Origin: Flammeovirgaceae bacterium UBA6059
GTDB lineage: Bacteria > Bacteroidota > Bacteroidia > Cytophagales > Cyclobacteriaceae
DNA: 46,026 nt
Direction: 5' to 3'
NCBI GenBank assembly: GCA_002435755.1
Contig: DIYH01000026.1
Coordinates: 1-46,026, forward strand
Numbering within the stretch: position 1 is the stretch's first letter; every line of letters starts with the position of its first letter. The notes under the pieces are model-generated. The model was given only the letters and a program-made list of their open reading frames with translations, had not been told where the DNA came from and did not search any database. Both the position numbers and the translations under genes were made by a program. Positions 1 to 7,436 of this stretch are shown piece after piece.

Positions 1-248
1 TCATAATTAATAGTTATCCTTCAATATACTACGTAATCACGATGAACTCCTGAAATGCGTAATTAATTTAGATTAATAACCATTAAAATATCCTGCAGGT
101 GTCAATGAATTCAGAATTTGAATCAAAAAACATAAATAAGATTATCTAATAGGGACTTTTGAGTTTTCATTTCAATTCAAAAGCCTCCATTCATTACGTC
201 GAAATAACTAGCTAAATGAGTCTTAGGGAGAAATTGAATATCAAATGT

Positions 249-434
249 CTATTCATAACAAGTCTTATCAAGATGAGCCCTGATCTCCCGAATATGCAAA
301 TCAATCTGATGGTCTAGCGCTGACTCGGTGTAAAAAAGTTCTTCGGCGAGGTTGATAAGGTAGGCGATCATATCTTTTTCATTTGCTGATTTGACCTTAC
401 TACGGGTGAACCTCGAAATTACCCTACCCCCCTA
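249..434 (-). pseudogene. Possible gene fragment without a start
   Basis: A reading frame of about 60 codons stays open on the minus strand and ends in TAG at 249-251. Its translation looks protein-like and rich in charged helical residues, for example NEKDMIAYLINLAEELFY and HQIDLHIREIRAHL. It has no credible start: the only ATG lies well inside, and an in-frame TAG closes it upstream near 435. I do not recognise the protein. It could be the 3' remnant of a lost gene or chance. The rest of 1-470 is AT-rich and I see no gene or RNA in it. Confidence 0.25.
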
Positions 435-470
435 TCGAAGAATTTTATTAAAGATCCAAAGTTGTTTGTG

Positions 471-1484
471 CTAGTTCACTTCAGTAGTCTTTTGGGTTAC
501 TACAATGGCATAATCTATAATCTCCAGAGCAGTGGTCAAACCTTTGGTACCCGAATGAATAAGTCCATCATCAGCCGTTGGGTGTGTAAATCCAGCATAC
601 TCTAACAAGGTTGATCCTGATCCAGGAAGAGTTGTCTTATAAACAACCGAAGGCTGACCCAGCAGACCTGTGCCGCCATGATACAAGCTATCATCAGGAA
701 AATCGTAAACCGAGTAATAGGCATTGTCATCAAAAGCAACATTGAGCTCAAGGAAGAGTACAAGCTCGGAAGTATCTGTCGTCTGTGCTAGCAATCGCAA
801 GTCTCCTTGAGGTGTAGCACCGGAGATAGCATCAGCTAAGGACTGCTCTACTGATGGTGCATATCCACCATCACTTGCTTGTATACCTCGCTGATGGGAC
901 CATCGCGGAAGTGCGTCTACCCGCCTGTATGCCGAACCTTGCATCTTACCATCAAATGATTTGAAGTTAGCCTTGGTACGACCACCATAAAATTGGCCTT
1001 TAGCTGTACTATTCGTCACAAAGATTGTCCTGACAAACCTGCCTTCCACGTCTTCAAGCCAAACTGCCATTTGAGTAAACCAGTGATGTTGACCCGCCTT
1101 AATATCTATACTCAGATTAGACGTATCTGAAAGCTTATAAACTGTGGTCACTGGACTGTTATCACTCCCTGTTCCGGTTTTATACCTGGCGTATTGAGTC
1201 TGTATTACTTCAAAGGGGGGTAATCGAAAACCAGCACCTATCACAACAATCACACATGCTACCAGCACGATCCAGGATGATTTCCTTTTCCAGTGCATTC
1301 GCAGTGGCATTAAGTTATTGGCGATATGCCCAACAACAAAAAATACCAACATCAGGCCGATAGTCCAGTGGAGGAGCATGATCACATCTCCATAGCCCGC
1401 CAACAGCAGATAAAGTCCAGTGGCCGAGACTATCAGGAATAGTACTGATAGTCCGGCACTGATAGTTGAACGTTTCAATTTCAT
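471..1484 (-). CDS. Membrane protein with haem-type helices and DUF2271-like periplasmic domain
   Basis: The 337-residue product has three predicted N-terminal membrane helices (about 12-30, 34-58 and 70-87). Histidines 39, 53 and 64 sit in or beside them, as in DUF4405-type cytochrome b-like domains. The rest is exported. It contains AVWLEDVEGRFVRT (140-153), LPRW (192-195) and DAISGAT (218-224), a pattern that resembles DUF2271 proteins; SGAT also recalls flavinylation sites. A role in moving electrons across the inner membrane is inferred from this resemblance only. The gene overlaps the small secreted-protein gene upstream by ATGA and lies third in a sigma-factor operon. The family names are recalled from pattern and need a profile search. 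Confidence 0.6.
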   Translation of the reverse strand: MKLKRSTISAGLSVLFLIVSATGLYLLLAGYGDVIMLLHWTIGLMLVFFVVGHIANNLMPLRMHWKRKSSWIVLVACVIVVIGAGFRLPPFEVIQTQYARYKTGTGSDNSPVTTVYKLSDTSNLSIDIKAGQHHWFTQMAVWLEDVEGRFVRTIFVTNSTAKGQFYGGRTKANFKSFDGKMQGSAYRRVDALPRWSHQRGIQASDGGYAPSVEQSLADAISGATPQGDLRLLAQTTDTSELVLFLELNVAFDDNAYYSVYDFPDDSLYHGGTGLLGQPSVVYKTTLPGSGSTLLEYAGFTHPTADDGLIHSGTKGLTTALEIIDYAIVVTQKTTEVN

Positions 1485-1825
1485 AGCCCCCGTTCACGCA
1501 AGGCGGTCATCCGCTGCTGCACCTGCTTCACCACTTGTGCGGGACTTCCCGAATACTGCTTCCCTTCAGGATCGATTCTGCTAAGATATTCTGTGATGAT
1601 CGTCAGGCTTTCTTCATCATCTTTCCCTACCGGAATCAATTGTCCATCTCCAATTTCATTGGATAGCGTCTGCAAAGAGCCTCTCAAATCGGTAATCACC
1701 TGGGCTTCTTTAACCTTCGTATCTCCAGGGCTACAGGCCGTTGGATCACATCCAGGTTTGGCATCTTGCGCAGCGAGTATATGGGCTGCTACCAACAAAC
1801 CGAGCATCATAATAAGTCTTCTCAT
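1481..1825 (-). CDS. Small secreted protein with paired cysteines, unknown function
   Basis: The 114-residue product begins with a signal peptide (about 1-19, cut after AAQ or nearby). The mature start is cysteine-rich: CDPTAC at 26-31. The remainder is polar and helical with no domain I recognise. The two cysteines could form a disulfide or bind a metal or cofactor. The gene sits between the SigZ-like sigma factor and the membrane redox-type protein and overlaps the latter by four bases, so the two are probably translated together. A copy of the 28-base element found upstream of the sigma gene ends 14 bases before its start codon. A periplasmic partner of the membrane protein is a reasonable inference. 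Confidence 0.65.
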   Translation of the reverse strand: MRRLIMMLGLLVAAHILAAQDAKPGCDPTACSPGDTKVKEAQVITDLRGSLQTLSNEIGDGQLIPVGKDDEESLTIITEYLSRIDPEGKQYSGSPAQVVKQVQQRMTALRERGL

Positions 1826-1839
1826 AGTTTTTATTTGGG

Positions 1840-1867
1840 AAGACGCGGCTTGGAAAAAAAGACGAAG
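1840..1867 (-). promoter_or_regulatory. 28-base element, copy 2 (candidate SigZ promoter)
   Basis: On the minus strand the element carries CGTCTT twice, 19 bases apart, flanking a T-rich centre; 23 of 28 positions match the copy at 2439-2466. It lies just after the sigma gene stop and 14 bases before the next start codon. CGTC is a common -10 core for ECF-type sigma factors, so a promoter read by the neighbouring sigma factor is inferred. Confidence 0.45.
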
Positions 1868-1870
1868 TAA

Positions 1871-2413
1871 TCAGCAGCTTTTTTCAGCCCCACACGGTGT
1901 AATGTGCTGGCATGACTCGACACGGCCTGCCGCATCAAAATCCAAAGCACATTGCTTTAAGAACTGCTCCTTAACCTTTTGCCGAGCGCGCTGAACTCGG
2001 GACTTCAGCGTGGAGTATGGCATATCAAACCGTTCCGCTAATTCTTTCTGAGGAGTGTGTTTGATATCTACTTCCTCGAGTAGCTGCTTTTCTTGAGGCA
2101 CTAGCGATTGCAAAAATCCTTTTTGACATTCCAGCATCGCCTCCATAAAATCTTGTTTGCTTTCCTGGAGGTCTTGCATGAGCCGTACATCAGCATTGAA
2201 GTTATGCGCCTGCTGCCTTCGATGATGATCGATTAGTGTGTTCCTCGCAATACGATACAGCCAGCCGTTGAAATGCTTGACATCTCCCCAGTCCTCTCTG
2301 TGTTCTATCACTTTGATAAACACTTCTTGGGTCAGGTCTTTGGCTGCCTCGTGATCGTTGACTCTTCGTTGAATAAAACTGTAAATTCGATCGTAGTATT
2401 CTTCGATTTCCAT
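1871..2413 (-). CDS. sigZ: SigZ-like RNA polymerase sigma factor (sigma-70 family)
   Basis: The 180-residue protein has sigma region 2 at about 1-68 (YYDRIYSFIQRRV, AAKDLTQEVFIKV, FNGWLYRIARNTLIDHHRR) and region 4 at about 95-150 (LPYST-type helix-turn-helix, here FDMPYSTLKSRVQRAR). This is the two-domain plan of ECF-like sigma factors. The C-terminal extension after QFLKQC matches the SigZ subgroup, with FD..G.V..C spacing. It ends with C155, C168, H170, C174 and C180, a possible metal or redox site. No anti-sigma gene adjoins it; the two following genes encode an exported Cys protein and a membrane protein. The 28-base element upstream, repeated before the next gene, suggests autoregulation. 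Region 1.1 and the primary-sigma motifs are absent. Confidence 0.85.
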   Translation of the reverse strand: MEIEEYYDRIYSFIQRRVNDHEAAKDLTQEVFIKVIEHREDWGDVKHFNGWLYRIARNTLIDHHRRQQAHNFNADVRLMQDLQESKQDFMEAMLECQKGFLQSLVPQEKQLLEEVDIKHTPQKELAERFDMPYSTLKSRVQRARQKVKEQFLKQCALDFDAAGRVESCQHITPCGAEKSC

Positions 2414-2438
2414 TTTCTGTGATTACGTCATTTTAGAT

Positions 2439-2466
2439 AAGACGCAGCTTTTGAAAAAAGACGCAG
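2439..2466 (-). promoter_or_regulatory. 28-base element, copy 1 (candidate autoregulated promoter)
   Basis: The minus strand reads CTGCGTC, then a T/A-rich centre, then CTGCGTCTT. The two CGTC cores are 19 bases apart, a spacing compatible with -35 and -10 boxes of an ECF-type promoter. The edge is 25 bases upstream of the sigma gene ATG. A second copy precedes the next gene of the same locus. Function is inferred. Confidence 0.45.
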
Positions 2467-2538
2467 GGGAAACAAGAAGTTTTTGAACAATCACTCAAGC
2501 AACCTAACTTCAAACAAGTCTGATCAATCCTCTGAACT

Positions 2539-3081
2539 ATGAATCTCAAACACATCAAGGACTCACAAATCACCATGACCCAGCTCATGCTGCCATCACA
2601 TTCGAACTTTAGTGGAAATATCCACGGTGGATACATCCTTAGCCTGATGGATCAGGTGGCCTTTGCTTGCGCTTCCAAGCATTCAGGTCACTACTGCGTC
2701 ACAGCCTCCGTCAATAAGGTGGATTTTCTGAGTCCGGTCAAAGTCGGAGAGCTCGTAAGTCTAAAAGCATCAGTCAACTACACAGGCCGAACTTCTATGG
2801 TCATTGGATTGAGGGTGGAAGCGGAGAATATCCAGACTGGTGAAAAGAAGCATAGTAACTCCTCTTACTTCACCATGGTGGCTAAAGACAAGGACGGCAA
2901 AAGTGTAACAGTCCCAGGTATCATCCTTGATTCTGTTGACAGCATCCGCCGCTTCGCAAGGAGCATCGAGCGGCAAGAGCAGTCTAAACTACGGCTGGGT
3001 AAGTATGAGCGGGCACATTTTATAGTTAAAGATTACGTTGACCTCATCGAAGGGCACAATGCCAAAGTGGAGTTGAAATAG
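2539..3081 (+). CDS. Hotdog-fold acyl-CoA thioesterase
   Basis: The 180-residue product hydrolyses acyl-CoA to free fatty acid and CoA if it follows its family (YciA/BFIT type, cytosolic). The single hotdog domain covers about 8-125. The signature SNFSGNIHGGYILSLMDQVA (about 22-41) holds the HGG turn and the aspartate on the central hotdog helix, and VNKVDFLSPVKVGELV is the usual following strand pair. The last 50 residues form a charged tail beyond the domain. The gene is divergent from the sigma gene, with 125 bases between them, and is followed after 64 bases by two oxidoreductase genes in the same direction. Chain-length preference cannot be read from sequence. Confidence 0.85.
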   Translation: MNLKHIKDSQITMTQLMLPSHSNFSGNIHGGYILSLMDQVAFACASKHSGHYCVTASVNKVDFLSPVKVGELVSLKASVNYTGRTSMVIGLRVEAENIQTGEKKHSNSSYFTMVAKDKDGKSVTVPGIILDSVDSIRRFARSIERQEQSKLRLGKYERAHFIVKDYVDLIEGHNAKVELK

Positions 3082-3145
3082 CAGCAACGCTTTGTTTTCA
3101 ACCGCGTACACTCGACTAGCTTAATCATTAACACGAACATCATTC

Positions 3146-3748
3146 ATGAAAATATTGATCATAGGAGGTCATGGGACCATAGGCCGCAGAGTAGCCGATT
3201 ACTTATCAGAAAATCATGAGCTCGTCATTGCCGGTAGGACTAAAGGCGATGTGACGGTCGACATCACTGACAGTCAGTCTATCCAGGCTATGCTCGAGCA
3301 AGTTGGGCAGTTGGATGCGGTAGTAAGTATTGCAGGAGAGGCTAAATGGGCCGCTATGGATCAACTCGAAGAAGAAGACTATTATGTCGGTATTCGGAGC
3401 AAGCTCATGGGGCAGGTCAATTTAGCGCGGCTCGCTGCTAATCACTTTTCTGGTAAGGGATCCATCACACTGTCCACGGGCATCCTCGCGGATCAACCTG
3501 TGCTTCAAACCACAAGTGCCGCCATGGTCAATGGTGCCATCCATAGCTTCGTGAAAGCCGCCGCACTCGAGATGACCACAGGCGTGCGGATCAATGCTGT
3601 ATCGCTTGGTGTCGTCGAAGACGCTTATGAGAAGTACAAAGACTACTTTCCGGGTCACAATCCCGTACCTACTTCCAAGGTGATCAACGCTTATGTCCGC
3701 AGCATACTCGGTGCTGATACCGGTCAGATCATCCGCAACTACGAGTAG
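3146..3748 (+). CDS. Short-chain dehydrogenase-like protein lacking the catalytic Tyr
   Basis: The 200-residue product has an N-terminal Rossmann fold with the nucleotide loop GGHGTIG (7-13) and the SDR-type VVSIAGE stretch at about 59-65, so it should bind NAD(P). The active site departs from classical SDRs: where YxxxK is expected, the sequence reads AAMVN followed by GAIHSFVKAAALE. The same replacement, with NGA in place of the lysine turn, is known in the compact family of about 200 residues annotated as PRK07578-like short chain dehydrogenases. It is therefore a subfamily trait and not local decay. Substrate is unknown. The stop lies 5 bases before the next oxidoreductase start, so the pair is probably one transcript. 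Confidence 0.8.
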   Translation: MKILIIGGHGTIGRRVADYLSENHELVIAGRTKGDVTVDITDSQSIQAMLEQVGQLDAVVSIAGEAKWAAMDQLEEEDYYVGIRSKLMGQVNLARLAANHFSGKGSITLSTGILADQPVLQTTSAAMVNGAIHSFVKAAALEMTTGVRINAVSLGVVEDAYEKYKDYFPGHNPVPTSKVINAYVRSILGADTGQIIRNYE

Positions 3749-3753
3749 CTGAA

Positions 3754-4722
3754 ATGAAGGCCATCACCATGGATCGATACGGTCCACCCTCTGCACTCAG
3801 GGTGGTGGATATTCCAAAGCCTTCCCCTACCGGGAATGAAGTCTTGGTCAAGATTCATACTACAGCGATTAACGATTACGACTGGAGTATGGTGAGAGGT
3901 AAGCCTTACCTCTACAGGCTGCTTTTTGGTCTTAGTAAGCCGAAGCGCCCCATAGCTGGAATGGAATTGTCTGGGGTTGTCGAAGAAGTGGGACCGGACT
4001 GCAAGCAATTTAATGTGGGAGATGAAGTCTATGGCGATATTTCAGAATATGGCTTTGGTACCTTCTGTGAATACATCTCCATCAATGAAAAGTCGCTGCT
4101 GAAAAAACCAGAAAGCCTGTCTCATGAAGAGGCAACTGCACTACCCCATGCTTTTGGGCTAGCATGGCAAGGACTTATTGAACAAGGAAAATTATCAAAA
4201 GGAGAAAAAGTCCTAATCAATGGAGCAGGCGGTGGTGTAGGCACACTAGGTCTGCAGATTGCAAAGACGCTTGACGCAGAGGTCACAGGCGTGGATACCG
4301 GCCCTAAGTTGCAGATGATGAAAGACCTGGGCTTTGATAAGGTAATTGACTACAAAAAAGACAACTTCACCCAGCTTGGCGAGCGGTACGATTTGATGTT
4401 AGATGCCAAGTCTAGTTTTTCTCCTTTTGCCTATCGTAATGCCTTGAAACCCGATAGTCGATATGTGACCGTAGGAGGTACAATTCCAAGGTTACTTCAA
4501 ATAGTCGCCTTCAAGGGAATCATCAAATCCCTTAACAAAGTAGAATTGTCAGTTCTGGCACTAAAAGCAAATAAGGGTCTTGAGCAGATAGAGGATCTAA
4601 TCAAGAAACATGAGCTGAAGTCTGTCATCGATGGCCCTTACGAGCTTCACGAAGTGCCTAGGCTCGTTCAGTATTTTGGTGAAGGCAAGCATTCTGGTAA
4701 GGTGGTTATCAAACTTACCTAA
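3754..4722 (+). CDS. Zinc-free MDR-family NAD(P)-dependent oxidoreductase
   Basis: The 322-residue product belongs to the medium-chain dehydrogenase/reductase superfamily, quinone-oxidoreductase branch. The N-terminal GroES-like domain (about 1-120) contains AGMELSGVVEEVG (68-80) and VGDEVYG. The Rossmann domain carries GAGGGVGTLGLQIAK (157-171), the usual NADPH-binding loop. The cysteine and histidine ligands of zinc-dependent alcohol dehydrogenases are missing, so a metal-free reductase acting on quinones or enones is expected. It starts 5 bases after the SDR gene and converges with the cytochrome c gene, whose stop is 4 bases beyond its own. The true substrate is not evident. Confidence 0.85.
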   Translation: MKAITMDRYGPPSALRVVDIPKPSPTGNEVLVKIHTTAINDYDWSMVRGKPYLYRLLFGLSKPKRPIAGMELSGVVEEVGPDCKQFNVGDEVYGDISEYGFGTFCEYISINEKSLLKKPESLSHEEATALPHAFGLAWQGLIEQGKLSKGEKVLINGAGGGVGTLGLQIAKTLDAEVTGVDTGPKLQMMKDLGFDKVIDYKKDNFTQLGERYDLMLDAKSSFSPFAYRNALKPDSRYVTVGGTIPRLLQIVAFKGIIKSLNKVELSVLALKANKGLEQIEDLIKKHELKSVIDGPYELHEVPRLVQYFGEGKHSGKVVIKLT

Positions 4723-4726
4723 CAGG

Positions 4727-5212
4727 CTAGAGAGTCCTGAAGTACTCGAGTATGGCTCTTGCTTCATTTTCCGACAGATGCTGATTAGCCATAGGCGAAC
4801 CATTAAACTCTATAAACAAAGCCTGGGCCAGAGAGTCCTCCTTTAACATTTGATCTGGATTGAGGATCATGTTCATGACCCACTCAGGTGTACGACGATC
4901 TAGAATACCCTTCGGTGCAGGTCCGATGAATTGCTCATCAGGCTTGTGGCAGATGGTGCAGTTCTGCTCGTAAATATGTTTTCCCGATAGGGCCAGTGAC
5001 TGATCGATCGTATCAGCTAAAGAAAGCTCCGTGATAGGCCCTATACCCTTGCTTACAAGATCGATGCTTCGTGAAGGTTTGGCCTCTGCCTCATTAGATG
5101 TTGACGATGAACTGTTAATATCAAAATCCGCACCTGGCTGTTCTTTTTTACCACAACCAGTACCGAGTACGAGCATTGTTATAAAAAGCCAAAAACAGTT
5201 CTTCAGGTTCAT
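4727..5212 (-). CDS. Lipoprotein c-type cytochrome
   Basis: I chose the second in-frame ATG (5210-5212), giving 161 residues, because it starts directly at a lipoprotein signal peptide: MNLKN, a hydrophobic core and the lipobox LGTGC with Cys20. A Ser-rich linker follows. A small class I cytochrome c domain occupies about 70-161, with the haem site CTICH (85-89) and a likely axial methionine in GSPMANQ (M141). It would carry one covalent haem on the periplasmic face of a membrane and pass electrons to an unidentified oxidase or dehydrogenase. The gene is divergent from the DUF1080 lipoprotein gene, with only about 70 bases for two promoters. Confidence 0.85.
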   Translation of the reverse strand: MNLKNCFWLFITMLVLGTGCGKKEQPGADFDINSSSSTSNEAEAKPSRSIDLVSKGIGPITELSLADTIDQSLALSGKHIYEQNCTICHKPDEQFIGPAPKGILDRRTPEWVMNMILNPDQMLKEDSLAQALFIEFNGSPMANQHLSENEARAILEYFRTL

Positions 5213-5282
5213 AGAAGCAATAATGAAGTTCGATTGCAAGGATAGTGAATCAGAAAAAATCGCTAACTATGAAGCACAACAA

Positions 5283-5987
5283 ATGACTTTCGACATGCGC
5301 TACTTTTTCATATCAGTTGGCCTTCTATTTCTACTTGGATGTAATGCTGATGAGGGCTGGATCGATCTATTCAACGGTGAGAATCTCGATGGATGGCACG
5401 TGTATGGCGGTAGTAAAGACTACAATGGGTGGGATGTCCAAGGTGGAGTTTTAGTATTTGATCCAGCCAAACGCACTACTCCACAGAACTCCAGTCTAAT
5501 GACGGATAAGCAATACACCAATTTTGAATTATCTATGGACTGGATGATAGGTAAAAATGGCAATTCCGGTCTATTCTGGAGTGTAGTCGAAGATGAGAAA
5601 TATGAGCAGCCATGGCTCACGGGTCCTGAAATACAGATCGTGGATGACGGTTGGACGGAGTATATCGAGGAGCGTGGAGACATCAACCGGGCTGGGTCAC
5701 TATATGGTATGTTGCCTCCTACCGAAATCGTCAGTAAGCCTTCTGGAGAATGGAATAGTTATGTCCTGCGAATTGATCACAAAGCCAATCAGGGATATCT
5801 GATCTTCAATGATGTCAAGGTAGTTGAGTTTCCTATTCACGGATCAGCATGGGATGAAATGGTTTCCGAATCCAGTTTTGCAGATTGGGAAGCATTTGGA
5901 ATATCTCAAACGGGCCATATCTGTTTGCAGGACTATGGAGGTAAAGTTGCTTTTAGAAATATCAAAATCAGAGAGTTGCCACAATAA
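5283..5987 (+). CDS. DUF1080 (3-keto-disaccharide hydrolase-type) lipoprotein
   Basis: The reading frame is open further upstream, but the ATG at 5283 (or 5295) places a lipoprotein signal directly at the start, with lipobox LLGC and Cys20; the product is 234 residues. The DUF1080 domain fills the mature part: GWIDLFNGENLDGWHVYGG at its start, NSGLFW in the middle, GPEIQIVDDG, and a terminal KVAFRNIKIRELP strand typical of this concanavalin-like fold. Members are linked to hydrolysis of 3-ketoglycosides or to glycan binding. Divergent from the cytochrome c lipoprotein gene. No oxidoreductase of the 3-keto sugar route lies adjacent, so the substrate is open. Confidence 0.85.
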   Translation: MTFDMRYFFISVGLLFLLGCNADEGWIDLFNGENLDGWHVYGGSKDYNGWDVQGGVLVFDPAKRTTPQNSSLMTDKQYTNFELSMDWMIGKNGNSGLFWSVVEDEKYEQPWLTGPEIQIVDDGWTEYIEERGDINRAGSLYGMLPPTEIVSKPSGEWNSYVLRIDHKANQGYLIFNDVKVVEFPIHGSAWDEMVSESSFADWEAFGISQTGHICLQDYGGKVAFRNIKIRELPQ

Positions 5988-6031
5988 GTGATGGGACTAA
6001 ATCGTGTGTTTTAGTGAGGGGCGTGTGTTGA

Positions 6032-6784
6032 ATGAAAAAATCGTTGTTTTTATTGGTGCTAGTGGTCATAACTCAGTGGGTTTACGCTCAAACCATTTGC
6101 TGGCAAGACTCTCTCAGTAAAGCCAAAGTCTATCTAAGTATAGCGGAACAGGATTATAAGTACCATCCACACCGCACCGGCCGAGCATTCGAGGTAATTG
6201 AATCTGCTCCAGAATTCCATGAGACGATCCTTAGGATTGCTAATAAGTCGCTTCGTAAATATTCTAATGAGCTACTCAACAATCATGTCGACAGGCTTTA
6301 CATCTATGACCAATTTGACAGAGGAAATGATTTAATGGGGCTGTATCGAGGTAGACATGGTCTGCTATTCGCAATCCCATACCTTGAGAATGGTCAGATT
6401 GATACACTTGACTTAGAGAGGGTAATCCATCATGAGATATCTCACCGTCTGCTGATGTTCGAAGGAAAGTATTTTGACCTCAAGTCCTGGAAACAAATCA
6501 ACAGACTTAACTATGGTTCGATCAAAAGCTACAATCGTGATTTTGATCCTGAGCTGTATGACAAAGGCTTTCTGAACAAATATGGCGTTATGAACAAGTA
6601 TGAGGACATGGCCAGCTTTGCGGAAAATATCTTCATCAATAAGCCGATCTTTTGGGAGGCCGTGCTCAGCCATGAAGCCCTGCGCAAGAAATTCGATATC
6701 ATCTGTGACTTCTACGGGGCGCTAGACCCCTCCCTGAACCAGGAATTCTTCCTTCAACTCAATGGGATTGTACTAGCGGATTAG
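6032..6784 (+). CDS. Secreted HExxH putative zinc metallopeptidase-like protein
   Basis: The 250-residue product starts with a clear signal peptide (about 1-20, ending VYAQ). The central HHEISH contains HExxH at 134-138, and ED..SFAEN at 191-199 supplies acidic residues in the right place for a third zinc ligand. This is the plan of the putative zinc-binding metallopeptidases common in Bacteroidota. No propeptide, lectin or sorting domain is seen. The protein presumably works in the periplasm or outside the cell. It follows the DUF1080 lipoprotein by 44 bases and may share its transcript. The exact peptidase family is not certain. Confidence 0.65.
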   Translation: MKKSLFLLVLVVITQWVYAQTICWQDSLSKAKVYLSIAEQDYKYHPHRTGRAFEVIESAPEFHETILRIANKSLRKYSNELLNNHVDRLYIYDQFDRGNDLMGLYRGRHGLLFAIPYLENGQIDTLDLERVIHHEISHRLLMFEGKYFDLKSWKQINRLNYGSIKSYNRDFDPELYDKGFLNKYGVMNKYEDMASFAENIFINKPIFWEAVLSHEALRKKFDIICDFYGALDPSLNQEFFLQLNGIVLAD

Positions 6785-6935
6785 TTTCGTCAAACTGGTG
6801 CATTATTAAACCAGGACAAGAATAGCTAAAGCCCACGTTGGAACTTAAAGTAAATTTCATTTTATCAGCTTGGCACAGACGCAATCAGATTTCGCCTCTA
6901 ATAAGTAGTTTTCTATCACTCGCTCAGATTGGTGA

Positions 6936-7366
6936 TCAATTGGTGATAGAATCGATCGCCTCCTTGTCGTTCTCTACTTCGATGTGTTCTTTGATACCGC
7001 AAAAACCTATTTTATTGAATCCCATGATACGAAATGGGAAAAAGCGATAAGCATTTTTAGCACGCCCCACCCAGTGTTTGGAGTCCGTACCTCTATCGAG
7101 CAAATCCAGTGCAACTACCTCTGCCTATAATACCTGTCAAATGATTTCTTCAATATTCCGATAGGCTGCACTATCTATAGTTGAGATGGTGGATGGCTCA
7201 TTGACATTGCTGACTGTCTTAAGCGTAATGAGGTCATCATCGACCCACATAGGATGGATGAAAGCCACCTTGAATTATTTTGAGTGAGAAGTGAGATAAT
7301 TGAAGAAAGGGCCAGTACAAGTGCAACGACAATAATGAGCAATAGAAGAAATAGCTTTTTGATCAT
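6936..7366 (-). pseudogene. Decayed gene for an exported or membrane-anchored protein
   Basis: On the minus strand an ATG at 7366 opens a strong hydrophobic N-terminus (MIKKLFLLLLIIVVALVLAL). Near 7275 the coding sense shifts frame. The new frame reads FKVAFIHPMWVDDDLITLKT and is broken by TGA at 7137-7139 and TAG at 7125-7127. It then continues sensibly, with VVALDLLDRGTDSKHWVGRA and a further 40 coherent residues, to a final TGA at 6936-6938. One frameshift and two in-frame stops in otherwise protein-like sequence indicate a pseudogene. I do not recognise the family. The overlapping plus-strand frame at 6838-7050 looks like its shadow. The flanks at 6785-6935 and 7367-7436 hold nothing clear. 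Confidence 0.6.
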
Positions 7367-7436
7367 CTACATAGTAATTTGGCCATGACTATTATCAAAA
7401 CCATTGCTTCCTGATCGGAACCATAAATAGTGAGCT

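Noticed and set aside
6838..7050. Plus-strand open frame of 70 codons
   Set aside because: It runs antisense to the decayed minus-strand gene, whose translation is far more protein-like.
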